A stretch of DNA of 64,000 bases. Source: Gonatopus flavifemur (taxonomy: Eukaryota; Arthropoda; Insecta; Hymenoptera; Dryinidae). The DNA lies in contig JAFFJZ010000006.1 of assembly GCA_018340375.1 (NCBI GenBank), forward strand, positions 26,232,001 through 26,296,000, written 5' to 3'. Position numbers and translations under genes: made by a program. This document shows, one piece after another, positions 1-12,200 of the stretch (within the stretch, counting starts at the first letter, position 1; each line of letters starts with the position of its first letter). Below the pieces are notes generated by a model, which was not told the DNA's origin, made no database searches, and saw only the letters and a list, made by a program, of their open reading frames with translations.

Positions 1-585
1 AACGATAACGAGCCCTTGGGTATTGTTACATTGACGAGACGCGTCCGCTTTAGTAAAACAGTCCTAATCTCCGATGTCGATCATCTGGGGACAATAACAC
101 GAGGTTATCCACTTTTAGAGAACCCAACACAGGCACCGTTCGACGGCTCGTTACAAAAAACCTAGTTTCTTATATCCCTGCATGTAAGTTAGGGGCGGAT
201 TGGTAACAAGATTCTTATGATTCAATCAAAAGATTTGTTCATCTCTTTATTGAAACGATTATTAATATTAATTATCCTCAGTCCAGATTGCGTCCAAATG
301 TAGTTGATTGAATCTAGTTCCGGGAATCAATCTCTCGTAAACTCTCATCAGAATTGAGAAATTCGATGATCCAGTAGATAACGAGAGTTCTATTCTGTAT
401 CAAATTTCATTTCCTCGAGCGAAAGATGGGAGAAACCTACACAAGAATTCGAGAATTTTTATAGCACGTAAGTGATATCGTAAACTTATGCTGCTATTTT
501 TAGTTGGTATACCCGTTCCAGCTATTCACGATATCATCTTCCGAGTTGAAAATTCCCGAAATTCGCATGCGGATTTGGATTCACA
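1..585. other. Gene-free AT-rich sequence
   Basis: No open frame with a recognisable domain, no RNA gene and no inverted-repeat element was seen. Two GTAAGT-type strings occur nearby (about 469 and 1010), but no open exon precedes either, so they are not called as splice donors. Confidence 0.5.
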
Positions 586-980
586 CCAAGAACCCGCGTT
601 GTCCTTCCCCGGATAGCATCGGGAGGTGTTCCGAACGTTCAGAAAACGTCCAAATAAAATCCCAGGAATATACAAATGTTCTGTGATGTTCAATGCACAA
701 TGTTGCATGCAACGTTCTGAGAACGTGTTCAATAAAGATGTCAATGACGTTCTGCGATACTACGCATATGTTTGTAAAGGTAGATGAAAAAGACATACTG
801 GGAACGTATTCAGGTGCATCACAAATGAACGTTCTCTGAACGTATTTAAACCTACTCCCCGGGAACGGAGCGCGCAGAACTAAGGTTATGTTTCTAAAAC
901 GTTCAGAAGACCTTCAATACTATCTGGAGATCAGGTCCTCGTCCGGGGTCTTCCAGGAAGGGTCCAACGCGAGTTCTGGG
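586..980. repeat. MITE with AACGTTC-rich interior
   Basis: The ends are inverted copies: CCAAGAACCCGCGTTG on the left, and on the right the complement of CCCAGAACTCGCGTTG. The interior repeats AACGTTC/GAACGTT and diverged forms in both orientations, near 628, 640, 708, 720, 819 and 897. There is no coding capacity and the length (about 395 bp) suits a MITE. No target-site duplication is clear, so the superfamily is unknown. Confidence 0.6.
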
Positions 981-3184
981 TTGGAACCCGACTAGTCCCG
1001 CGTACAACAGTAAGTGTGACATCAACTAGGTGGGGTTTAGTTTCATATTATTATTTGACTTCTTTCAAATTCCACAAAATGATGATTATTAAAGAAACGG
1101 TATGTACCATGAACGCGATATACGATTTAATGACTTGTATCATTGATATGATGCTCCCATTACCGACGACCATTAGCTCCATATAATGATCCTTTTACCA
1201 AATTTCTCTCATCGTCGCGGAATGCGATAAATCATTTATGATAATCAGATGGTTATGAATCCGTAATTACCCCAACAAACTGTTATTGCTTAACGATGTT
1301 GTTATTGCCGATGTCTCTCATCAATATCCCCTGACCTTACTAATTTTGTCAAATCAAGGATCATTCGAATCGACAGGTTCAAACGGTCGTTTGATCGATG
1401 GAAGCTCTAAAAGTTCTGATTCACGATTAGCGAAATCCGATTCGAACGTGGTAATTCGATATGTAAACTCATCTCAACGCGCGGATGAGTTCATACGTAG
1501 CTAGATAATATTTGATCGCAGTGTTGTATACGGATAGATATATCCGTATATCCACCTGATCGGGGATAAATTAGTGTATCCATTTTTGATACCATACCGC
1601 GCCGTATGGCTTCCCCGAAGAATTCACGACATTCATCAAAATGTATAGAATACAACTAAGATACCATAGAATCAAAGTTCATTCGAATACGTGACAAGAT
1701 GGTGAATGTTTGATAAAGACGCAATCGTAGGAATCGTGGCGTAGTTTTCGATGGATGGGATACATTCGGTCATTGGAACGAATAAACTTGGTCATCCCGG
1801 TCACGATCGTTGGCACTGATTCATGTCTACACCTGCACATATATAGGTATATATATATATATACCTATTTCAAGATCTCTCGAACAGCTGAATGAAATTT
1901 GATATATGATGATCGATAGGGAAATTCTGGGTCAAAGGATTGATAATGACATTCGTATGATATTCACAAACAACAATACTGAAGATCGCGATCGTTTAAT
2001 TGTTTACAAGAAAACAAATAGAAGCTTTCGCGATTCTCAACAAAGTTTTAATTCTATTCTCTCATCAGCTTTAGTCCCCTTTCGCACACAATACTACTCA
2101 TTTCGATCCGTCTTTTCTCTCGTAGAGCGAAGAACAACGAAATAAGGCTTCATACTATTTCTTTTCACTTTTCTCACAACGTTTTTCCTCGTTCCGCGTG
2201 CTTCCCACTCCAATTGTTTTCACAGCGACCGAAGGCAAGCGTTAAAGGGAAAACAAATCTCGAGTACTCGAGCGGGGGATAGCGCAAGTACTCCTCTACT
2301 CGGTGCATTCCTTCTTTTTTTCTCCATTTCTCCTTTTGGCTTTCGTGTACTTCTGAGGATTCTTTTTCCTCCCTTCTGTTTCTTCTTGTTGTTGTTTTTT
2401 CATTCACAAAGAAAGACACGGCCATGGTATTTCATTGTCTCTGTAACGAAGCTTTCTCTCTCTGTCTCGTGGATCAGAAACTCCAAGTAACTATGCGAAG
2501 GCAGCATAGTTCCAAGAAAATTTGATTGAAACATCAAGCGCGTTACAAAAGAATTCGAATTGAATGGGATAATGGGAACAGAGGAAATATAAAAAAGAAA
2601 ATAGTCATGATAATGATGATGATGATGATGATGATGATAGTATCGTAACCGTGAACAGTACGAGTTAATTCGATGCAATTAATATTCAGCTTCAGGGTTG
2701 AAAGTTCAAATAAATTACATAATTTACTCGGTGAGTTGGGTTTTTATTGTGTGATGGAATTCTCTTTCAATCCTCTTTTTTTCTGCTTGTGTTTTTTCTC
2801 TTCCTCTCTCTCTCTCTTCTTTTTTTGTTCGTTGCAATCTCATTAACTTGTTCTTCCTGCTTCAGTCGGTACAAGAGCGAGTCTATTCGATGAAAGATGG
2901 ATCGAGTGTTTGATAAACAATTTCATGTCTCGAAGCTTGTTTTGTTTTTAATGAATCAATTCGAGGGATGAATTTCAAATTCGAAACGATGTATCTCTTG
3001 AGTGGGATATTCATGAACTGCGCTAAATAGGTTTCATAATGCTATTTTTCAACAGTCGATTGTCATCAAGTTCTTCATGGTTCTCCAGGTTTTTTCAATA
3101 GGGTGGGTTATTGAGCGTTGTTTACGAGTCTAAAATATGCTCTTTGTCACGCACAATTTTTCTTCCATTAAGGTGATGCCAGCT
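981..3184. other. Gene-free stretch with simple repeats
   Basis: It holds a palindromic AT run near 1840-1867 (ATAGGTATAT...ATATACCTAT), an (ATG/CAT)n run near 2609-2638 and pyrimidine-rich tracts near 2790-2825. The histidine run translated on the minus strand at 2400-2678 is only the microsatellite. Nothing else is supportable. Confidence 0.5.
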
Positions 3185-4193
3185 CCCCAGGTAAAAATTG
3201 ACCATGGGCGCTAGGTTGCCGCAAGGCTCACTAAGATGGGCCGAGCCTAGGCTACCAGGCATGGCGCAACTCTGAAATGATAACATCATTTCAGCCTCAG
3301 CCCATTTGTTTCCACAATCAAGACCCAACACTGGAAACAGGGTTGTGATAGCATATGCCGTCAATGGCAGACCATACAAAAATTTGTTCGCCAAGGATGA
3401 GCCAACGCTGTAGCAATCTTGCGGCAGGGTTGCGCCCATCTCATGCCAATGGTCACTTTTATTTTTTATTGTAATTGAAAATAAAATAAAAAATCCATTC
3501 TATCATTTCGATTGAACGAAATGAATGTCGGAGAATTTCAACATGTAATTTTTCTGATTGGTTTAAACTGATGAATGACGTAAATCCGGTGGTCCTGGCG
3601 TAGAAGTAGGCGGGTCTGGGAGCAGATGAAGAATTATTTCTGTCATGGAATCTTCAAAGGAGACTTATATATTGATTGAATGCTTGGTTTGCCACTCGCA
3701 GGAAACAAGCATCACTCTGGTGAGAGTTATTGTAATTTGCTGTTTGAGAAGGAAGTTTCACTCTCAGCCAAGCTATTACTCAAGTCGAGTCAAGCTAACG
3801 CCTAAACTGAGCGAGGCCATCGCCCAAGCTGAGCCAAGCTATTGCCCAAGCTGGACCAAGCTACGACCCATGCTTGGTGCAACATGAGAATCCATTGTCA
3901 TTCAGAGTTGCCTAATGCTTGGAGCAGTGTCCCGCCAAGCCCTAGAGAGCCTCTGTTGAAAGCATGCTTTTTCCTTTAAGCAATATTGGTTGAAGGACGG
4001 GCCAAGCGTGGCGCAGCCAATGATCAATGATGGATCAATGGAGCCGATTTATGACTTCCCATATTGGTACAATGTTTAGACCATTGTCAACCATCCTTGT
4101 CCCTACATAGATTGCCCAGCTTTGGCTGGCAGCCTTGCGTCTAGCTATATTCCGTCGTCAGCATTGGCGGAGCCTGAAGATTTTTATATGGGT
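3185..4193. repeat. MITE-like island rich in CCAAGC/GCTTGG
   Basis: The left end is CCCCAGGTAAAAATTGACC. The right end is the complement of ACCCATATAAAAATCTTC. The same terminal motif recurs at 35309 and 8928. The interior carries many diverged copies of CCAAGC, GCTTGG and GGCGCA in both orientations. Short open frames on both strands (3122-3439, 3645-3887) follow the repeat and resemble no protein family. An AT-rich patch near 3455-3495 may be a further insertion. Confidence 0.5.
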
Positions 4194-6146
4194 CCGTGAC
4201 ATTAGCCAAATTTATCCTGACATTTTATTCGAAAATGAAGCAATAAAATCGAAATATCGCTCTACACAGACCTTCTTGGCCCGATCTATTTTTCATTGAT
4301 TATTCTTCTTTGAAATTTGTAGGTATCATTTCTATTGATGCACGAAGAAAAGAGAAATTTTCTGCAATGACAGCAGACTATTTGCTACCACAAAAATCTC
4401 CTTAGCTGCGACAGCGATTCAATCAGCCGTGGCAGCAAATTTTCAACATTGATCACTCCATAATCAAAACACATCGTAATTAAAATTCGTTGTTATAGAT
4501 AAAAATAGGTTTTAAAGTGAAAAATAGTCTGGAATTCTGAACGCTCCGTGTGGTAGTAGCACCACGTATAAAAATATCAATTTCCAAACAAATGTCCCAT
4601 ATATTGTACGAAATGTTCATGCGAGATCATTTTCTTCCTCGGCCATATTTCCATAAAACTTTGTTTTCAATGTACGTTCTTTTCTATATACCGAGAAAAC
4701 TTCTCGAGCATCCTCATAACATTTAATTCATGTAACATGAGTAACTTCGAAACACGATATCAGTAAATTATTCGATCGGTGATATACATTTTCTTATTCA
4801 CGGAGGAGGAGAATAGAAAAAGAATAGAGAGAGAGCTGAGAACGAAAGGGCATATTGATCAAATATTTTACTGAATTGTTCTGATCGTACGGATATTCGA
4901 TATTAGACGTCAATATTCATTCCCTTCTCATATTTCACACTTTTTCATGTTCAAAGTCGTATAACTTCATATTAAATGCATGAGTTTTTAGCTCGAGGAG
5001 AAGAAATGGAATACCTCGACGTTGGAAGTTTTTCCGTTGTTTACGTATCGCAAACATTTTCCCGATGTCTGATCTTACTTTTTCTTTTTCCACTTGTCTC
5101 TTTCGCTTCTCCTCCATCGAAGAAGCTCCGAAGGAACTCGACTTCCAGATACCTTTCACGATATTCCGATCTTCCTCCGATTCCTGAAGATAAAAAGACG
5201 TGATGTATACGTATATATTGTTATCCGATACACGCGCAATGACGATGATCGTGAATTTGATTAACTTGGAATATAAATTCCACGAAGGTTAATATTTTTT
5301 CATAAATATATAGATGTTAAAAGAACCTTCATTAATTTTCATTGGATTTTGATTCTCGGTTGAACGATGGCGTACGTATCTGTGTTTGATCCCTTAGGGC
5401 GTGACAGTAGTAATTTGATTTTTCATTTTCCTCTCTCTTATTTTCGCAGAATTCTGTTTTCCGACTATAAGAGAAATTGAGTTATGTTTCTGCCTAAGGG
5501 AGATGTATAGTGCTACGGTGCTTTGGCAAAGAGAAAAATAAGTATAAGTCTTCTTATGTTACACTGGAATGGATGATCTAGAAGAAGAGTAGTATTGTAA
5601 TGTTTCGAATTTCTTTCTCGCGTTTCATTATGAATTTTCAGGGAATTTTTTCATACGGTAACGGCACGGAGCGTTCGCGACTGTTGCTCTGGGATCAGTT
5701 TTCTCCATTGAGAAAATGTTCTAGCTTCTGTACGCAGATATTCATTACACGTGAAGCTGATGCGTAGGATTTATGAAACTGTGTATCAAATGGAGGACGT
5801 TATGAAACGTTATTTAGTTCCCAAAGGTGAAATCAAATGCGCTTGGGTTAATGAATATCATATTTTTATGTGTCATACGATTGCCATGCCTCATCGGCAC
5901 GGAGCATGAATATTAAACACCAGGGTTTTTATCATTTCCTTTTTGTGGGGTAACAAAACTTCTATTGCAGGGTGTGTCAAATTTGATTGATCTTCTCGAG
6001 TCGAAAAATTGTAATAGTTTTTGAAACCTGATTAACTCCGTAATGAATCAATCTTCAGGGCGAAAAATAAAACCCATCCTAGTCCATTCCGTAATACGCC
6101 ACGAATCAGAGCTAAATGAGGTTTCCCTTTTTGTCTTGGGTTTGTT
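4194..6146. other. Gene-free stretch
   Basis: A fragment near 4380-4450 carries the GCTACCACA/GCTGYGACAGC words seen in full at 43224 and 48205, so it is probably a relic of that family. The rest is unique AT-rich DNA with no recognisable gene. Confidence 0.45.
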
Positions 6147-6333
6147 CAGGGCCCCCCCAGACATTGAAAGTCAGGGAAAGTCAGGGAATTCTTATTCAAT
6201 CAGGGAAAGTCAGGGAACGTTTGGAAAATGCTCCATTAGTCAGGGAAATCCATTGAAATTCATAAAAAGTCAGGGAAAATTGGAACATTTGATTCCAGCA
6301 GAAAATTTGCCAGGTCCATTTGTGTATTTTTTA

Positions 6334-6601
6334 CCCAGCCAGCACAAATGATCAATTTGAATTCATAAAGACTTCCCAAAGACTCTCTGAATAGTCGCCG
6401 TTATGCAACCAATAATGAATTCAATGAGAATTCAATGAAGTCAAAATCAAAATGCATTGAATGCACGCAGAATTCATTATGGAGTCTTGATACGAATTCT
6501 CTCTGAACATTAAGTTATTCATTAAGAGTTCGTTTTGAATTCAAAATATTCATAATAAATACATATTCATGAGCATAACGGGAACTCTTGTGCTGTATGG
6601 G
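6334..6601. repeat. MITE with GAATTCA-rich interior
   Basis: The left terminus is CCCAGCCAGCACAA. The right terminus, complemented, reads ACCCATACAGCACAA. Between them GAATTCA/TGAATTC recurs in both orientations. A related terminus, complement ACCCAGATAGCACACAAG, lies at 8770-8787 beyond the mariner. The true element may therefore extend to 8786, with 6334-6601 one arm. TA flanks both the 6334 end and the 8786 end. Confidence 0.5.
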
Positions 6602-6757
6602 TGAAGTATAAATTTCATTGAATTGCCTTGCGATTTTGTTTGCAAATACCATTCCTTTGGTTTGGTTCAAAGCGCGATGTCAGGAGAATGAGTATTCACA
6701 ATTGATCTATTGACTGTGCTTATTTTATTTCAATCCGTAGATCACCTCCAACCGTCT

Positions 6758-6954
6758 CACAAAGTAAGAAAAGCGGTGTCAGAATTGACACCGCGCGGAT
6801 TCTATAAAAGTCCACTCCGGAATTCAGTGTTAAAATAACTCCAAATGGTATTAGAATGACACTATACGGTGTCGAAATAACACCGTCAGGTGTTGAAACA
6901 ACACCATCCGGAGTGGACTTTACCTAACACTGCCAAATTTTTTAGAGTGAAGTG
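6758..6954. repeat. MITE with GGTGTCA/TGACACC palindromes
   Basis: The arms share AAGTCCACTCCGGA (about 6809-6822) and its complement TCCGGAGTGGACTT (about 6907-6920). The outer parts match loosely. GGTGTCA, TGACACC, GGTGTTG and CAACACC fill the centre. It is non-coding, and the exact ends and target duplication are uncertain. Confidence 0.45.
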
Positions 6955-7229
6955 TAATACCATTCAAGGGAATATCCAAAAATTCACTACCTTACTTGAA
7001 GTGAATAATAATAAATTACATGCCTAGAGTTCCACATCGCCGCAAACCTTGAATGGCTGAGTGATTTCTGAAGGCTCAAAAATAAAATTGTAAAATTTTA
7101 ACCTCCAAACATTAACAATTTGAATTTTTCCGTCCCCCACTTCCTTATGCTCGAGTCCCCTCAAAGGAGGATAGTGAGTTTCTGAATACGCCCTTGATAC
7201 CATTATATAGATAGGGAAGTGAACATATA

Positions 7230-8547
7230 CATTCTGTCAAAAAAGTACCGGGAATTGATCATTTAAAAAGTGCGGCTCACGGGTTTGTCAACATTCTTTT
7301 TGTTGTTAAGTTGGTACATTCGTCCTGTATATCGACGCGGAGTTCGACTGTCATCTGTCATTCAGTTTGTTTATAGTGCTCGATCTTTTCAGTTCTCTCA
7401 AGTGTGTCCCGCGATTGTCACAATGGATACAAAGATTGAACAAAAAATTTGTTTTAAATTTTGCGTTGCAAATGGAATTTCGTGTGCCGAATCGCTGAAA
7501 GTGTTGGAGAAGGCTTACGGTGAATCGACTCGATCAAAAACACGTGCATATGAGTGGTACAGTGCATTCAAAGGTGGTCGAGATGTGGTGGAAGATTTGC
7601 CTCGCTCTGGTCGTCCATCGACGTCTTTAACTGAAGTTAATATCGATAAAGTGAAGGAAATGGTGACTGAAAATCGTCACTTAAGTTTGAGAGAGATAGC
7701 AGGTGAACTTTCTGTGTCTTACGAATCAGTTCGTACTATTTTACACGATTGTTTGGACATGAAACGCGTTGCCGCTCGATTAGTTCCGAAAGACTTGAAT
7801 TTTCTCCAAAAACTGAATCGCGTACAGGTCGCTGAAGACACGCTAGAACGAGTCAATTTCGACTCCACATTCATAACACGCATTATAACAGGTGATGAGA
7901 CATGAGTTTACGAATATGACATGCAAACCAGTCAACAAGCTTCGGAGTGGCGGCTTCCAGCTGAGCCGAAACCGAAAAAGCCACGCCAAAGCCGATCAAA
8001 AGTGAAGGTAATGTTGACTGTGTTTTTTGATTATCGCGGTGTTGTACATTCGGAATTCTTGCCAGAAGGTCAGACGGTGAATAAAGAATATCATCTAAGC
8101 GTTATGCGGCGTTTAAGAGAGCAAATTCGTCAAAAAAGGCCAGATTTGTGGAAAGAAAATTCATGGATTTTGCATCACGATGATGCACCATCTCACAAGG
8201 CTTTCATTGTGAACCAATTTTTGGCCAAAAACTCAACAAATATCATCGAACAGCCACCGTATTCACCTGATCTGGCTCCAGCTGACTTTTTTCTGTTTCC
8301 AAATCTTGAATTACTACTTCGAGGCGCCCGTTTTGAATCGATAGAAGATATTCAAGAGAATTCGCGGCTAGAACTGAAATCGATTCCGGAAAAAGCGTAT
8401 AAAGAATGTTTTGATGATTGGATTGTTCGTTGGCATAAATGTATCATTTCGGGAGGAGACTACTTTGAAGGCGATACAATAGATTTGGAAGAATAAAAAA
8501 TATTTTGTGTTTTATTCAAGAATTCCCGGTACTTTTTTGACAGAATG
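7230..8547 (+). mobile_element. mariner element with one nonsense codon
   Basis: The inverted termini begin CATTCTGTCAAAAAAGTACC at 7230 and, complemented, the same at 8547. They stay matched for about 27 bp and are flanked by TA on both sides (7228-7229, 8548-8549). The length of 1318 bp is normal for mariner. The single gene inside is uninterrupted except for one stop codon. It lies within older MITE sequence and is probably a fairly recent arrival. Confidence 0.93.
7423..8496 (+). pseudogene. mariner transposase, single in-frame TGA
   Basis: The mariner transposase cuts at the element ends and joins them to TA sites. The start chosen is ATG 7423 (MDTKIEQKICF), although the frame is open further upstream. 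The N-terminal half carries the helix-turn-helix DNA-binding region. The catalytic aspartates are D158 in TGDET, then the first D of HHDDAPSH, and 34 residues later the D of SPDLAPAD, giving the DD34D signature. Codon 161 (7903-7905) is TGA where the family has Trp directly after GDET. The frame resumes as VYEYD and runs to 8496 with no frameshift. Apart from this stop the protein has full family length (about 357 codons). It differs from the transposase at 43511 (GDET versus MDET, GDYFEG near the end), so it belongs to another mariner subfamily. As it stands it cannot make a full enzyme without readthrough. Confidence 0.92.
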
Positions 8548-8927
8548 TATGTACTTATTACACTCATATTCAAAGGAATTTGGTGACGATGCGATATACT
8601 GGTAAATTGTAACAATATTCCATCATAAATCATGACAATTCCACAATTTCATTTATAAGCTGAGTTTGCTTAGTGGCGTCCTAAGTTATCCCAACTTGCT
8701 CCAAGTATTTCGGATTTGCTATTTCCAGTTATAGAAACAAATTGATTGGTTTGGTACAATTTGAAGCAACTTGTGTGCTATCTGGGTATACTTATTTGAG
8801 AGTCAGGGAAAATTTTGAACATGGTCAGTGAAAGTCAGGGAAAATTACTCTTCAAATTTTGGGGGAACCCTGTAATGTTCTTCATCCTCAATCGAAAGGT
8901 ATTCTAAGAATATCATAACCCTAATCC

Positions 8928-9260
8928 CATGTAAAAATTCAGCAATTTCGCTAAGCATGGAGGATTTATATCAAGCCAACACTAATTTCAAAGCAAAAGT
9001 TTTGTATCGATCCCCAGACGTCAAAATTCAGACTAGTTCATTGCTGAAACGATGTTATCATTTCATTCTTGTGTCAAGCTTCCTCCCAAAACTCCACCAA
9101 TGCTCGTCAGAGCTGGATCTGTCCTGCACCCCTGGTCACATTGGTATCCCAGATGAGAAAATTCTGTAGAAAGTTAGTGTAGAAACACATGATTCGGTGG
9201 AAATTCTACAGAATTTTGTCATCTCAACTTTGGATACATTTTTTTCTACAGTTTCATTCG
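8928..9260. repeat. Fragment with the ACCCATGTAAAAATTC terminus
   Basis: TCCCATGTAAAAATTCAGC at 8927 matches the terminus of the islands at 3185 and 35309. No opposite end was found. Near 9160-9230 a local inverted pair (AAAATTCTGTAGAAA, and its complement with differences) is visible. This looks like element debris with no gene. Confidence 0.35.
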
Positions 9261-12200
9261 TCAGGTCACGAAAGTGTTATTGTTAAAATTTTCGAAACAA
9301 ATATGTAGTTTCATTATGAAACGAACTTCGTCGAGACCATAAATCTCACGTCCTCTCGTGCTTGGAGATTTGTTTCCCCAGGGACAGATAGTCGCCATCA
9401 AGTTGAAAAGACACACCGATCTTCTCTCCTCATACATTCAGACTTATTTTCAAGCGAGTTTTCGAGTGAGCGGAGCTTCCGAATGTATTCTATACAACTT
9501 TTATGTAGGAGAATTCGCGAATGAATTGATCGAAGACGAATAGAAATGAACACCGATCCGCGAAACACAATATAAAGCAATGCTTCAACCAAGATACCGG
9601 TAATAGGATATTTCTCGAAGAATATCCATCTTTCGATACCACACCTCGCCCTCCAGCTCTTATCTTTACAAGAATACTCGTCAAGTTGTTTATCTTTCTT
9701 CGCTCCCCATTCATTTCATCGTGAATAAATATAATATCACTGTGAGTAACTCCCATATATATATATATATATATATACTCACGAACAAACACGTATAACG
9801 ACGGAATCTCCAGATTAAAGAACAAAGATGAGAAAGAAAGGAAGAGGAAGTTTGTGTAATTGCTCGTTTTCGTTGCGGAGAGGGTTTTTAATACAAGTTT
9901 TTTAAACGTTATACGTCGCGAAGAGAAGAGAATGAGGGAGAAAACACTCGTGGCTCTTCTTACTTTATATCTTTTTGTGAAGAATTTCAAAACTTTCACA
10001 ATAGAGTTTTTCATGAAATATCTTCGAAAGAATTGACGCTTCAATCTCATGAAATTCGTTATTCAGTTTCCTTAGATTTTCGCCATTCATTCGTACGTGA
10101 AGCGTTTGAAACTTCTTTTTGAATATATCTCAAATTGGAGTACACAATTTATGAAATTATTTACTTGGAGAGGAGGAAGGAACTGTTATCACAGCTGGTT
10201 GTAACTTTTCATTTGCAGAAAACAAGAGAGAAAGAGAAAGAAAGAGAGTTGTTTTGCTTTTTCACTAAACTCAACGGAAATTCAATGCAGGAGAAAAAAA
10301 GTTTCATGATTCATTGGATTCTTTTCTTCCATTGCGAAAGAAAAAACACGGCTTAGTGTCGTCGGGGAAAAAAAAAGTACCAGCAAGGAAAAGGGAGAAA
10401 TTCGAACCTCGGAGGAGTGGTACCGTAGAAGCTTTCCATTCACTTTTTTTTTTGTTATATGTCTGAAGAACAAAATGGAAGGGAGAAAACAACCCCTTCG
10501 TTGATGTTCTCACTTTTTTCCCAATGTTCTTTCCTCTCTCTCTCTCTCTCTCTCCCTCTCTCCTTCACTTATACTCGCAATTGATTTCCTTTTGAGTGAA
10601 GCTACGACGATGAAATTAAGTTTTACATCTTCGTTCCCTCACCTTTTTTTTTTCTTATCTTCGTTCTCTTATTTCCGTTACTCCGACACCACTCGAGCCA
10701 TCCTTTTATGCCCTCACCTTTCTCTTTGTCTGTATGTTTATGTATATAACGAATGAAAGAACCCAAACCGTGGCGTTGGGTCGAAAAAAAAACCCTTAGA
10801 GTTTGCTTATAGTTGCTCGCTCTTTTACCGCTGCACAGAGAAACTGTTGAATACTTTTAATTCGTCCATTGAAAAATTTCGTCATCCTTTCTTGCGAATG
10901 ATATAGAAAAAGCTCGCGAAATTCGATCGGGAGAAAGGCAATATTTTATCAACAAATAATTCATACTCGATCGATGAAATTGGTTAGAGGGTTGATATCA
11001 GAGAATTTTACGATTATGAAATCCAAATAACAACTATATTCATCGGCTATATTCCATAAAGATATTCTCTCTATAATTCGATCTGACTCAATCTAATTTT
11101 GTTACCAGGGAGAAACAGGGATGGAAAGCACGAGAGAATGGGAGAGAAATAGCGGTAAAAGTACTACATCGTGATGTGAAAATTAAAGCTGCTCGACCGA
11201 GGAGTATAATCCCTCACCTCTTTTTCCTCTATCGCTTTTTCGTGACGAAAAAATCGGATTTCCGGTGCGAATTGTTCAATCATTGGGATTCAATTCGAAT
11301 TTCATATCAAGAGATATAACGCTGCTCTTCAATTCTTTTTTTTTTTCATTCTGTCCAATTCAGACTCTCGAGATGTCGCGCGTGTATTTTGATACTAAAT
11401 TGATACGAAAAGTAGGGTACATTCGCTATGATTTATACTTCTTCTGTCGAGGGCACCTGAAAATAATTTCTCTCGAATTAAAATTTTTCTAAAATCTCAT
11501 CTTTTGAAGATGAATTATCGATCATTTGTGTTACGAAGAGTTAAGTAGTTGAAATTTCAAACAATATCTCTCTCTCTTTCTCTCTTCCTACAACACAGTT
11601 CTTCACGATGTAAGAGCGTTTCTTGTCGTCCAGATTTTTTCTCTTCTTTCATTTCTCCGTTGAGGTGGAGGAAGAGGAGAAGGAGGAAAGATATCGACTC
11701 TCCTCGACTCCCACTCCGCATTCGTCCATCCTCGTAATTTTCATGGAACTGCAATCTCTTCCGTGCCGGAAACATTTAAATTCTTCCTCACCATTTCTCT
11801 CTTTTCATTCGCACTCTCTTGTACTTTGTGTTGGCATTTTTCAACAATTCCCAGCCATGAACACGCGTTGCTGAACATCAACGCGGTAGTAAATGACGGT
11901 GCGAATTAGTCTTGCGATTAAAATCAAGATGATGTGACTCTGGAATATACTTTTTATATGTTTATGTTATTTCTTCTTTATTATTCGTAAGACAGATACG
12001 ATTCCGCGTATACTTCTTCAACCTCTACAGCTTCATTATACCGTATATATACCACTTTCTTTATAAATTTCCCTTCCTCTCCGTTCCCTACGACCGAGAT
12101 GATGATGATGATGATGATTAATTATCCTCGAGTAGACTCCGACCTGACTGGGATAACTTCTCGTAACCTAATACGACAGAAATCGATCAATCTTTTTCTT

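Larger units (their letters stand above)
6147..8872. mobile_element. CAGGG-ended non-autonomous element, host of nested insertions
   Basis: The left end is CAGGGCCCCCCCAGACATTG. The right end, complemented, begins CAGGGTTCCCCCAAAATTTG. Both flanks are loaded with AGTCAGGGAAA words (6168-6280 and 8800-8845), which shows that the two halves were once one element. The middle is occupied by later insertions, including a mariner. CAGGG ends recall hAT elements, but the 8 bases on each side do not match well, so the hAT label is inference. Confidence 0.5.

Noticed and set aside
2400..2678. Histidine-rich peptide
   Set aside because: It is produced by the (ATG/CAT)n microsatellite.
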